Shown in pieces: positions 1 through 8,718 of a DNA stretch of 64,000 nucleotides; within the stretch, counting starts at the first letter, position 1, and each line of letters begins with the position of its first letter. The notes under the pieces were generated by a model. The model saw only the letters and a list, made by a program, of their open reading frames with translations. It did no database searches and was not told where the DNA came from. Made by a program: the position numbers and the translations under genes. This stretch comes from an uncultured Rikenellaceae bacterium (GTDB lineage Bacteria; Bacteroidota; Bacteroidia; Bacteroidales; Rikenellaceae), in contig CALVFI010000010.1 in the NCBI GenBank assembly GCA_944326815.1, forward strand, positions 279,544-343,543. The letters run 5' to 3'.

Positions 1-545
1 ATCGGACTACTCTTACGCGCCGCAATAATCTCATCCTGGTTTCCTTTCTCGACCACAGCAATGGCATAAGCCCCCACCACCTGTTTCAAGGCTGACTGCA
101 CCGCCTCGAAAAGCGAACAGTGATTGGTCGCTTTGACATATTCGATCAGTTGCACCAACACCTCTGTATCCGTACTGCTCTTAAACGTATAGCCATTCTG
201 AATCAGAGCATCTTTCAGCACACTATAATTTTCAATGATTCCATTATGGATCAAGGCAATCGAACCCGATTCCGAATAGTGCGGATGAGCATTCACATCG
301 TTCGGAGCACCGTGTGTCGCCCAACGCGTATGAGCAATCCCGATATGTCCCGAGATATCTTTTGCCTCCGTAAACCGTTCCAAGTCCGCCACCTTCCCGC
401 GGCATTTATGCACATTAAGCTCTCCAGCACCATTTACCAATGCTAGTCCCGCGCTATCATATCCTCGATACTCGAGCCGGTGAAGCCCCTTAATCAAAAT
501 GGGATAGGCCTCCCTATAGCCCACATAACCTACAATTCCACACAT
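1..545 (-). CDS. glmS: Glutamine--fructose-6-phosphate aminotransferase, N-terminal part (cut by window edge)
   Basis: GlmS converts fructose-6-phosphate and glutamine to glucosamine-6-phosphate, the entry to UDP-GlcNAc and hence peptidoglycan and LPS. Only the N-terminal glutaminase domain (about 181 codons) is inside the window. Reading the minus strand, the protein starts MCGIVGYVG, so Cys2 is the expected N-terminal nucleophile after Met removal. The downstream motifs EYRGYDSAG, HTRWATHG and HNGIIENY are the standard Ntn-glutaminase signatures. The start is fixed by this catalytic Cys. The isomerase half lies beyond position 1. A TAnnTTTG element sits just upstream. Identification is secure. 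Confidence 0.96.
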   Translation of the reverse strand, partial: MCGIVGYVGYREAYPILIKGLHRLEYRGYDSAGLALVNGAGELNVHKCRGKVADLERFTEAKDISGHIGIAHTRWATHGAPNDVNAHPHYSESGSIALIHNGIIENYSVLKDALIQNGYTFKSSTDTEVLVQLIEYVKATNHCSLFEAVQSALKQVVGAYAIAVVEKGNQDEIIAARKSSP

Positions 546-567
546 TTTCTTCAATTTTCAATCGATG

Positions 568-575
568 CAAATATA
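568..575 (-). promoter_or_regulatory. Bacteroidetes -7 element of glmS
   Basis: The minus strand reads TATATTTG, a full match to the TAnnTTTG consensus, 22 bp before the glmS start codon. No clear -33 TTTG is found at the usual distance. Confidence 0.6.
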
Positions 576-652
576 CATTTTTTCACCTTCTCCAACACAT
601 TCTTCGGCAACATAATTGCAGGAAATACCTATACTATCACACCTTTACAATT

Positions 653-1444
653 ATGAAAACCAAGAAAAACATCCTCAACGACCATTCGGAAGAACTCGAC
701 ACCGAAAAGTACAATCCCGCCACAGAGGGGCTCTCCATCGGCAATCCCTGCACTGACATTCCGATCGGCATGGCCGAAAACAAAGGCACATTCGCAGGTT
801 TGTCGCGCAAAAACAATGCAGCTCATCCCGGCCCGACCCCCACCTCAGCAAGCCCAGCCAATGCCGCAGCTACGGGAGACCCATCCCGTTCTCCCAAACA
901 CAAACGACAAACCAAATCCCACCGCTATCTCTCCGACCCGCCCCTACCCGGGTCGGAGAGCGACATCTTCATCGAGACGAACGGTATGCTCCTTCCCGGA
1001 GGTGAAGCCATTCCCGCCGCTCCACCCATAATAAACCTTGCGAACATACTCGTCGGACTTCCCGGCGAACCCAAAAACAGAGCCATCGCACGCGCCGGAG
1101 AACAACTGGTCGCCGGAGGATATGTCCATCCATTCTACATCGCTTCAATGATGCTTCGAGAGACAATCACCCCCTCATCCTGCCACAAAGGAGTCGTCAT
1201 CATACAAGGCACGGAGGATGGCAAACGGGAAGTAATCCATAGCGGAGTGGTCATCCTGCAATACCCAACAGGAATTCTGTTCAACCAGGAACGCGCCTAT
1301 CTGATCATCGGGGTCGCCAGCCGCACAGAAACCCATCCGAAAACAGACCGTATCATCCAACGACTGACACAGGATAAACAATTTGCCGATCAACTGAGAA
1401 CCCTCCTCGACAAACGCATCATCTACGACAAAATAAAACTCTAA
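653..1444 (+). CDS. EIIA(mannitol)-like domain protein with degenerate active site
   Basis: A 263-residue protein. Residues 1-110 are poorly conserved-looking and rich in Pro, Ser, Ala and Asn. Residues about 120-255 resemble the EIIA domain of mannitol PTS permeases: LANILVGLPG, then AGEQLVAGGYVHPFYIASM, SGVVILQYPTGILF and AYLIIGVASR all fall in family order. In the family the phosphorylated His lies in a GIAIPHGT-type motif; here the equivalent reads GVVIIQGT, so the acceptor position is Gln (codon CAA). The later conserved His (in RTETHPK) seems kept. Bacteroidetes rarely carry a complete sugar PTS, so a transport role is unlikely. I infer a non-phosphorylatable regulatory or binding domain. 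The giant gene at 1654 follows in the same direction after 209 bp. The family call is by eye. Confidence 0.6.
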   Translation: MKTKKNILNDHSEELDTEKYNPATEGLSIGNPCTDIPIGMAENKGTFAGLSRKNNAAHPGPTPTSASPANAAATGDPSRSPKHKRQTKSHRYLSDPPLPGSESDIFIETNGMLLPGGEAIPAAPPIINLANILVGLPGEPKNRAIARAGEQLVAGGYVHPFYIASMMLRETITPSSCHKGVVIIQGTEDGKREVIHSGVVILQYPTGILFNQERAYLIIGVASRTETHPKTDRIIQRLTQDKQFADQLRTLLDKRIIYDKIKL

Positions 1445-1515
1445 TTCCTGTTTAATTTAATCCGTATATGAAAAAATTTTAACAACAGTTCCGAATATCA
1501 TATTTTTCACATATA

Positions 1516-1546
1516 TTTGCAGTGTGAAAAAAGGCCTCTATTTTTG
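1516..1546 (+). promoter_or_regulatory. Promoter of the giant P-loop/aminotransferase gene
   Basis: TTTG at 1516-1519 and TATTTTTG at 1539-1546 are separated by 19 bp, an exact match to the Bacteroidetes sigma consensus. Transcription should start near 1553, so this gene can be expressed independently of the EIIA-like gene. Confidence 0.75.
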
Positions 1547-1568
1547 TAATAAATAATACAATTTACAA

Positions 1569-1631
1569 ATGCACTGCGAGCCATTTGAAAAACAAACACA
1601 AACGATCGCATTTAGAGGCTTTTACGATTAA
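1569..1631 (+). other. Possible upstream small ORF (20 codons)
   Basis: The first ATG after the predicted transcription start opens a 20-codon frame (MHCEPFEKQTQTIAFRGFYD) that ends 22 nt before the ATG at 1654. It is in a different frame from the large gene. It may be a leader peptide or chance; nothing else supports it. Confidence 0.25.
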
Positions 1632-1653
1632 AGGACATTCATTACGGAAGAAA

Positions 1654-4600
1654 ATGAAAATAGTAGGTGAACCCAAAGCATTCCTGAGCAACGAAGCACG
1701 ACAGTTGCTCGACTTGTATCGTTCGCTCGGCGAGCGTGCGGAAATATTTCTGCCCCGGCACATTTTCGACAACCTGACCAATTTTGTCAGTTTGTGCATG
1801 GAGGAACCGGACGATCCAGCCAAACAACAAGCTGAGATCAATAAATACCTGCTGCGTTTCCGCGAAGACATACCGGGATACGTAGACGTTTCGCTGATGC
1901 TGGTTCCCCACAACAACTCCAAAGCCTTTGAACTCAGCAATAAACGCGGGCAATTCGTACGCAAGATCGATTCGCTCATCGATACCGACGGCACCACACC
2001 CGAATTGCGCAATTTATTGAAAAATATTCGCAATACGCACGATTTTTCGGTCGGTACGCCTCCTGTAAACAGTTCGCACATCGATTTCATGTCGCAACTG
2101 CAGTTGGGCGGTCATGTCCGCGACCTGCGCAAATACCGCGACGTGATCGGGGTTACCGGCGACCTGAACGAGGCTCACTGGAACTACATGATGGATACGC
2201 TCGAGCAAATGATCAGCCAGAGCACCCACTATACGACCAACGCCGAAAAAACCGACTTCTTGAACCGGACCTGCTGGACCGTGAATTTCAAAGGATTGAA
2301 CGGGATGATTCGTACCGTCGTATCGGGCAATGCCGATAAGGCTGTGGAACTTCTCAAAGGGGATGTATTCAGCAATGCCTCGGTCGTGGTGGCCGACTCT
2401 CCCTCGCCGGAGGAGCTCTACGAGATGATGACCACCGATACGACAAGTATCTTCGTTATCAAGGTTCCCCATGTGCGCATCAACCACTACTCGGGAGAGA
2501 AATGGTTCCCGCTGCTTACCCGTCTGGTGATCGTGGACGACTCGAAAGAGTCCCGCAGTTCGAATACCTCGCTGGTATTCTGTTTCCACAACGGCATCAT
2601 CAATACGCTCAACAAGGTACACACCAAGAAACTCGGTTCGCCGGCCAACACGCAGTTGAACCTGCGGTTGATTCTCGAGAACGTAAATCCCTCCTACCTG
2701 AGCGAATTCCGCGAGAAAATCGAGGCCCAGATCGCCATCTACGCACGCGAACTGGAGCAGATGCTCGTCGAGCAGACGGGCGACCCCAATGACATCGAAA
2801 AGCGCATCACGCTCTTCAAACTCGATGCTTTCTCGCGCCAGGTGGTACAGGACAAATATTCTCTCGAGAAACTACGCGACTTTATCTTCTTCCTTGAAAA
2901 TTGCCACAAACCCGAAAGCAAACAGGTTCAGACGCAAGAGCTGATTGATGAGTTCGAGAGCCGCATGAAGCAATACTTCTACGGAGGCAACAAGCATATC
3001 GAGATCGTCACCATTCTCGAAGGCGGCGGCCGCAACCAGATCCGTACCTTCGGCGAATACCTGCTGAGCAAGCCGTTCACCGGTCTTAGCAGCAAAGTCC
3101 GTTATGCGTGCCGGTTGATTCTGGACATCATTCCGAGCTGCTATGAACGCACGCTCCACAACCATTTCCACAAGAACTTCGGGATCAACCTCTTCCTGGA
3201 GAAGTACAAAGAGTATATCACCAAGGTGGGCAAAGATGCCGACAACAAAGGACGTTTCGAGAAATTCCTGATCGACCTGGGCATCCGCGACAAATATTTT
3301 GCACTGGGCGACGAAGACCGAGACATCGTAAAGAATTTCATCTCGGCCCTGGGCAATCTCGACCAAACCTCCGTATCGGACTCCGTGCAGATGATCATCC
3401 GCGACCTGTTGTTCAACCCGAACGGCAAACCCCGGCCCTACATCATCTACAACGCCCAGCAGGCCTGGGAATACAAGGACCTGCTGCCGGACGATCTGTT
3501 CGACATCAATCCGTTCGACATCGAAATCGAGAATCATGCCGACGGACGATTGGCCTATGACCGATTGGTGGATAAATTGCTCCGCATCAAATCAACACTG
3601 GCGCTCTTCGACGACAGCGGTTCTCTGTGGGATCTCTTCTGCGAAAACACCACCATCGTCATCAATGACCCGAACAACCCGACCGGCTACACCGACTTCA
3701 ATACCGAAGCTGTCGGAGCATTCCTCAAATTCCTCAACACTTCGAAGATCACACTCTTCCTGGACGAAGCGTACGCCGAGAGTGTCAAAATCGAAGACCG
3801 CGAATTGCCCAAATGGAGAACCATCTCGCGTTATATCATGAACAATATCAACGCGCAGACGCGTATCAAAGCGGTTTCATCGCTCTCGACGACGAAAAAT
3901 CTCTGCGCTACGGGAGAACGTCTCGGAGCCATTGCCGCCACACCGCAAGCCGCCGGATTTGCCGACTATGCCCGCAAACGCAACAGTGCCGAACACGGCA
4001 ACAACAACTCGTTGCTGATGCTCAACAATTCGTTGGAAACTGCCCAGGAGGCCAAAAGCATCAAGGATACCATCGAAGCCAAACTGCCGAAAAACGCATC
4101 GCGCAGCAACATCCGCAAGGTACTCATCGGTTTTATCAAGCAACAAATCGACAAAACCGAGACCTACAACCGCAACAGCATCTCCAGCCAGCTCCACAAG
4201 ACTGCAGGATTCGAGGGCTCGCCGCTCTACCTGTTCCTGCTGGACGAACTGGTAGCACTCGACAAACTGGACGTTCTGGGTCTTCCGGACGATTTCAAAT
4301 ACCACGACGAACCGTTCTTCAGCTACTATCAGAACCAACTGATAAAGAATCTGAATAAGTTCCGAGTAAACAAGAACTTCCGCGAAGAGTCGCTCAAGAG
4401 ACTCTCGATGGCAAAAGAGACCGCCCGCCGATTGATCGAACAATACGGCACGGATGCATTGGAAGTGGTGGATTCGGACGGATCGTACCTCTTCAACTTC
4501 CGCATCAAGGGCAATCCGTCGTACGCTGACATGTTGTCGTTCTGTAACTTCCTGGCCCGCAACCGAGGTATTGCAACGGTTCCCTACCCGACGGGACTCG

Positions 4601-7600
4601 TACGCTTTGCCGTGGGAGGATACATCAGTGCCTCGAAAGAGGGGATGAAGATCTTCTCGGCCGAAGTGGAAGACGCCTTCTCGATCTTCATTAAATACTG
4701 GTTGCAATTCGCGGAAATGCGAGCCGACGAAGCAAACAAGGAGATCGATTCCCAAACGTTGCTCGCCCGACTGTTCGAATACAAAAAAGACCGAGACTTC
4801 ATCGAAACCGTCGTTGCCGACTACGCGGCATCGGCCCGATACAAAAAAGACAAGGCTCCATCGCTCCAAATCCGCGATGTGCGCTCCCTCTACCACGCCT
4901 CGCCCGAGAAGAGCGGTGTAACGATTACCACCATCGGACGTTCGGCCAACTCGGTCATCGAGTTGCACGGCGATCTGGTAGGCTCCTGCTCCGATGTGTT
5001 CGAATTCATCCGCAGCGCAGCATTCACCAAGATTTACGAAAATCTGCTGGCTCAAATCTACAAGCGCATTCCCGCTTTGGCTGACCTCGACTTCAACACG
5101 GTCAGCTCGCGCTACTCGAAGGCCGTACTTCTCAAATACATCACCAACAAACGGACGTTCCAACCCAACCATCACGTATTGGACAATCCGGAGGAGATGA
5201 ACATCATGCGTGAAGTGCTGATCGAAATGGAAAACCTGCTCTTCTCGGACAGCAAGATGAAAATCATGGCAATCAACGCTACCGGTGATCCGGCTCTCGA
5301 CAAGGCCAAACTGGAGGGATTGAATGCCATCATCAAGAAATACATCCGCGAAATTCTGCTCCATTTCAACCTGCCGTTCGAAAAGGAGAGCCTCGAGCCC
5401 AGCCGTCGCGAAATTATCCGGACCGCCGGAGAATGTTTCGAAGAGATTACGGGTATCAAACTCACCGAACTGAACCTCAACATCTGGGTCGATGAGTTCA
5501 TGACCGGTTTACGCGAACTTCCGGAATTCAAGGAGGTAGCCCTTTCGCAGAAAAGCGTGGGATATATCCTCGAAGCCATTGCCGACGGTGTGAACAAATC
5601 CGGCGACGTGACCGACAAGATTCTCTACCTCTATCTGCTCACCAACGACCACTCGTTCTACAAGATGGTCTGCGCGCGCCTGAAATATTTCAGCGACCGC
5701 ATCTCCGCATGCGACGACAGCGAACTCAAGATGTTTACCGAAGAGTTCGTCACCAGTATGCTGCCCATGCAGTTGCAAGAGATCAGCAGCTACATCATGC
5801 GCAAACGCGACATCAAGATCGCCGAGGATGAGATTTACGCCGTCAGCCGCAAGGTGGTACGTTTCTACATCAGCCTTGTGAAACGGACCAAAGGCACCGA
5901 CTACTACAACCGTTACGCACACACGCTGGTACGCCTGGTTGAAACGGCCTTCCGCAAACAAAATTCCAGCGTAAACGAAATGGTTCAGCATGGCATATCG
6001 CTCTACAAAGGTTTCACGATGGAGAACAAAACGCTCGAGACGTTCGACGGTGGCCGTATCAGCTGGATCAACGAGCTGATGAGCAAGTGCGGGGTGATCA
6101 GTTCCGAGCAGCCCGTACAAGAGCACACCCGAATCGTGACCGATGCGAAAAAACGCGAATATCCCTTCCATAAGATCGACCGCGTAGAGCTGAAGAAACG
6201 AGAGGGAGAACCCGATGCCGAAAGTCCGGTAGACTATATCCGGTTCATCAACCCGCGTCCCGGGTCATCCTTCTTCACCGAACGGCTCGCCCGTTTCGTA
6301 GAGAACATGGATTCGGATGACTATCGATGCAAAGTGGTAAAGCACGGAATCGTGAAAGAGTTGGTGATCTTCCAGAAAGGTTATCTCAAATACCTGACGG
6401 ACAACTATCGTCTGAACTACACGGAAGACATTCCGCTGGAGGCAATCCGCAACTTCGTACCGGATGTAATCAGTCTGTTGGGAGCACCCGAGAAGCTGAT
6501 CTCTTTCCCGCAGATCGGTTACTTCGATATCAAAGGCCCGACGGGAAACATCAAGACAATCATCACGCCGCTGAAATCCGAGGCAGATTACTTCGGCGAC
6601 GTAAAGAAACCGCGTCTTACGGTCATCAACGAGAAGGTGAAGGAGATGGGCGGTATTCCGCGCCACGGGTCACTCTTCCTCGTCGAAGAGAACGACGGCA
6701 GCGTCTTCGTGATTGAGATCAATGGAGACAGCGGTGTGGGTAAGAGCGAAATGATCGCCGCTTTCGTACTGCGGTGGCTCAAGAACAATCTCGAGGGAAT
6801 CCGTTCCGTCAAGATGATCGCAGGCGATATGTATCATGAGTTCCAGGACGCAGAGGGCAATCTCTACGGTATCGGCACCGAAGTGGGCGACTTCTCCCGG
6901 ACTACGGATTTCGATCCGGATTATATCAAATATTACAAATATCTGTTCGAAAGCAGCGCCGACAGCAATGCGAGCGACCTCAACAAACGCAGTACGGTCA
7001 GCGGCATGTGCGACATCACAATGCCATTCAAGATCGACATCATGCTCAGCGCCAGCAACTACTCGAAACAGGAGGCCGGCATCACCCGCGTGGATAACCC
7101 CGAGAACTTCCTGCTCTACATCGACGCTCATGGAGAACGCAAGGAGAAGGCTACCAGCAGCGACGGTCCCAATTTCCAACGGACCCTCAAACGCTACACG
7201 GCAGATAAAAACATCGTGGAGGTGATCGCCCGTCACGGCAATTACCTGGACGATATCCTCGACTGGGATTTCAATCCGGCCGACAAGACCTACTACCTGG
7301 CCTCGTCGTTCAAATTGCTCGACAAAATCGACATTACCGAGGTAGTGAAGATGATTTTCGTCGGCAAGGAGTTCAAAGCCAATGGATTCAAATATACGAT
7401 CAGCGACGTATCGTTCGACATGATCCGCAACCGTTTCGTGGCTGCCGTCACCTATAAGGAGGGCGAGAACGAATTCGGTACCGATATGCTGCTCGACCGG
7501 AAGATCTTCAGTTCGATCTTCGACTCAATCGCCAGCACACCGGGTGGACAGCCCTTCATCGCCGAGGAAGGTCAGGTCGAATGCATTCACCATCTGATCG

Positions 7601-8376
7601 AATGCCTGCGCGGCGGAAAGGACGGCAAAGGGAAAGGTCGCCTGATCCAGTGCGGGGTCCTCTCGACGGAGATCGGCAAGAAAGGCCGGGAGATCATCGG
7701 TCCGCAGAAAGCCGCAGCGGCCCTGAAACAGTTGATCCAGGAGGTACGCGTAAGCAAACCCGAAATCAACGAGGGCAAAAACAAGGTAAAACGACTGCTG
7801 AACGAGAAATACCATCATATTTTCGGTGGCCACATGAACAGCGGCGAATTATGGCGCTATAACTTCTACCTTTATCAGTTGGAGAATATGCGCAAAGCCG
7901 ATTTGCGTCGCATGGACAACAGAAGTAAGAAGGTAGACATCAGCAATCTGGTAGACTTTACGCCCTCGGATAAGAACAAAGAATTCAGCCCGCTGCTCGT
8001 GAATCCGAACCTCAACATCGAGTTGACAAGTTTCAGCGAAACGTTCGAGGAGTTGATGAGCCTGCCGAACTATCCCGATTTCGCCGAGGAGTTTGCTGCA
8101 CGTGTCGACCAACTCTACATTGCAGAGGGATACAGCCGCGAAACGAACATCAACAACATGATCGTACAGTTGCTGCTGATGGAGGACTATATCTCTACGG
8201 ACGACCTGGCGCGCGGCAGTGTCATCGAAAAGGTGAATCGCGAGACCATCGCCGCAGCCAAGTATGCCGTCGTGAAGTTCCTCGACTCGAAAGAGCCCAC
8301 AGCACCGAAAGGCTCCCCTGCAAAGACAAAACCTTCGGCACAACAGGAGTCAAAATCTGCGAAAGGGAAGAAATAG
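1654..8376 (+). CDS. Giant multidomain protein: aminotransferase-like domain plus HprK/PEPCK-like P-loop
   Basis: 2240 residues from the ATG at 1654, or 2263 from an in-frame TTG at 1585. No signal peptide, so probably cytoplasmic. Residues about 560-1020 look like a fold-type I PLP enzyme: DPNNPTG (672-678), LDEAY (Asp704, Tyr707), then STTK-x5-G-x-R-x-G giving candidate Schiff-base Lys748 and Arg756, and a late substrate-type Arg984. Residues about 1660-1900 hold INGDSGVGKSE (Lys1697), the Walker A style of HPr kinase and PEP carboxykinase, followed by IAGDMYHEF and GIGTEVGDF. The long N-terminal part and the 1020-1650 linker are unrecognised; the C-terminus is Lys/Ser/Pro-rich. The substrate is unknown. 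I know of no characterised protein with this architecture, but no search was possible. A TTTG-N19-TATTTTTG promoter precedes it. Confidence 0.75.
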   Translation: MKIVGEPKAFLSNEARQLLDLYRSLGERAEIFLPRHIFDNLTNFVSLCMEEPDDPAKQQAEINKYLLRFREDIPGYVDVSLMLVPHNNSKAFELSNKRGQFVRKIDSLIDTDGTTPELRNLLKNIRNTHDFSVGTPPVNSSHIDFMSQLQLGGHVRDLRKYRDVIGVTGDLNEAHWNYMMDTLEQMISQSTHYTTNAEKTDFLNRTCWTVNFKGLNGMIRTVVSGNADKAVELLKGDVFSNASVVVADSPSPEELYEMMTTDTTSIFVIKVPHVRINHYSGEKWFPLLTRLVIVDDSKESRSSNTSLVFCFHNGIINTLNKVHTKKLGSPANTQLNLRLILENVNPSYLSEFREKIEAQIAIYARELEQMLVEQTGDPNDIEKRITLFKLDAFSRQVVQDKYSLEKLRDFIFFLENCHKPESKQVQTQELIDEFESRMKQYFYGGNKHIEIVTILEGGGRNQIRTFGEYLLSKPFTGLSSKVRYACRLILDIIPSCYERTLHNHFHKNFGINLFLEKYKEYITKVGKDADNKGRFEKFLIDLGIRDKYFALGDEDRDIVKNFISALGNLDQTSVSDSVQMIIRDLLFNPNGKPRPYIIYNAQQAWEYKDLLPDDLFDINPFDIEIENHADGRLAYDRLVDKLLRIKSTLALFDDSGSLWDLFCENTTIVINDPNNPTGYTDFNTEAVGAFLKFLNTSKITLFLDEAYAESVKIEDRELPKWRTISRYIMNNINAQTRIKAVSSLSTTKNLCATGERLGAIAATPQAAGFADYARKRNSAEHGNNNSLLMLNNSLETAQEAKSIKDTIEAKLPKNASRSNIRKVLIGFIKQQIDKTETYNRNSISSQLHKTAGFEGSPLYLFLLDELVALDKLDVLGLPDDFKYHDEPFFSYYQNQLIKNLNKFRVNKNFREESLKRLSMAKETARRLIEQYGTDALEVVDSDGSYLFNFRIKGNPSYADMLSFCNFLARNRGIATVPYPTGLVRFAVGGYISASKEGMKIFSAEVEDAFSIFIKYWLQFAEMRADEANKEIDSQTLLARLFEYKKDRDFIETVVADYAASARYKKDKAPSLQIRDVRSLYHASPEKSGVTITTIGRSANSVIELHGDLVGSCSDVFEFIRSAAFTKIYENLLAQIYKRIPALADLDFNTVSSRYSKAVLLKYITNKRTFQPNHHVLDNPEEMNIMREVLIEMENLLFSDSKMKIMAINATGDPALDKAKLEGLNAIIKKYIREILLHFNLPFEKESLEPSRREIIRTAGECFEEITGIKLTELNLNIWVDEFMTGLRELPEFKEVALSQKSVGYILEAIADGVNKSGDVTDKILYLYLLTNDHSFYKMVCARLKYFSDRISACDDSELKMFTEEFVTSMLPMQLQEISSYIMRKRDIKIAEDEIYAVSRKVVRFYISLVKRTKGTDYYNRYAHTLVRLVETAFRKQNSSVNEMVQHGISLYKGFTMENKTLETFDGGRISWINELMSKCGVISSEQPVQEHTRIVTDAKKREYPFHKIDRVELKKREGEPDAESPVDYIRFINPRPGSSFFTERLARFVENMDSDDYRCKVVKHGIVKELVIFQKGYLKYLTDNYRLNYTEDIPLEAIRNFVPDVISLLGAPEKLISFPQIGYFDIKGPTGNIKTIITPLKSEADYFGDVKKPRLTVINEKVKEMGGIPRHGSLFLVEENDGSVFVIEINGDSGVGKSEMIAAFVLRWLKNNLEGIRSVKMIAGDMYHEFQDAEGNLYGIGTEVGDFSRTTDFDPDYIKYYKYLFESSADSNASDLNKRSTVSGMCDITMPFKIDIMLSASNYSKQEAGITRVDNPENFLLYIDAHGERKEKATSSDGPNFQRTLKRYTADKNIVEVIARHGNYLDDILDWDFNPADKTYYLASSFKLLDKIDITEVVKMIFVGKEFKANGFKYTISDVSFDMIRNRFVAAVTYKEGENEFGTDMLLDRKIFSSIFDSIASTPGGQPFIAEEGQVECIHHLIECLRGGKDGKGKGRLIQCGVLSTEIGKKGREIIGPQKAAAALKQLIQEVRVSKPEINEGKNKVKRLLNEKYHHIFGGHMNSGELWRYNFYLYQLENMRKADLRRMDNRSKKVDISNLVDFTPSDKNKEFSPLLVNPNLNIELTSFSETFEELMSLPNYPDFAEEFAARVDQLYIAEGYSRETNINNMIVQLLLMEDYISTDDLARGSVIEKVNRETIAAAKYAVVKFLDSKEPTAPKGSPAKTKPSAQQESKSAKGKK

Positions 8377-8431
8377 CCCCATACTCCCATTGATACGTTC
8401 GGGAGATAAGAAGGCAGGTTAGCCGCACGAA

Positions 8432-8496
8432 AAAAAGAAGTTCGGAGAGAGTTGCGTTATCAAATCGTTACCGCAATTCTTTTCGAACTTCTTTTT
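8432..8496. terminator. Bidirectional terminator between convergent genes
   Basis: AAAAAGAAGTTCG (8432-8444) pairs perfectly with CGAACTTCTTTTT (8484-8496), with further pairing inside (TTGCG/CGCAA). A/T tracts on both sides suit termination of the giant gene and, in reverse, read-through from the surface operon. Confidence 0.7.
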
Positions 8497-8641
8497 GACA
8501 GAAAGGGGTCGATAGTATGCCCTTGCCCCTTCAACGAAGTTATCACGCACAATTCGGGTGCAGCTCCATCCCGTTCTCCCGGATGATAAGACACCGAAGC
8601 CAATAAAGCAGAAGCATCGGCAAGCAGCACCAACATACTGG

Positions 8642-8679
8642 AATAAAAGACGTCTCCGGAAACAATCTCCGGAGACGTC
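8642..8679 (-). terminator. Terminator of the surface-lipoprotein operon
   Basis: A 12-bp perfect stem, GACGTCTCCGGA (8649-8660) with TCCGGAGACGTC (8668-8679), is followed on the minus strand by TTTTATT. It lies 40 bp after the stop of the 1010-aa protein. Between 8497 and 8641 I see no gene or other signal. Confidence 0.75.
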
Positions 8680-8718
8680 CTGATCATAAGTTAAACTGTC
8701 TTTAAAATTCAGAGAAGC

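Noticed and set aside
3877..5364. 495-codon open frame on the minus strand
   Set aside because: Antisense shadow inside the giant gene; no recognisable motifs.
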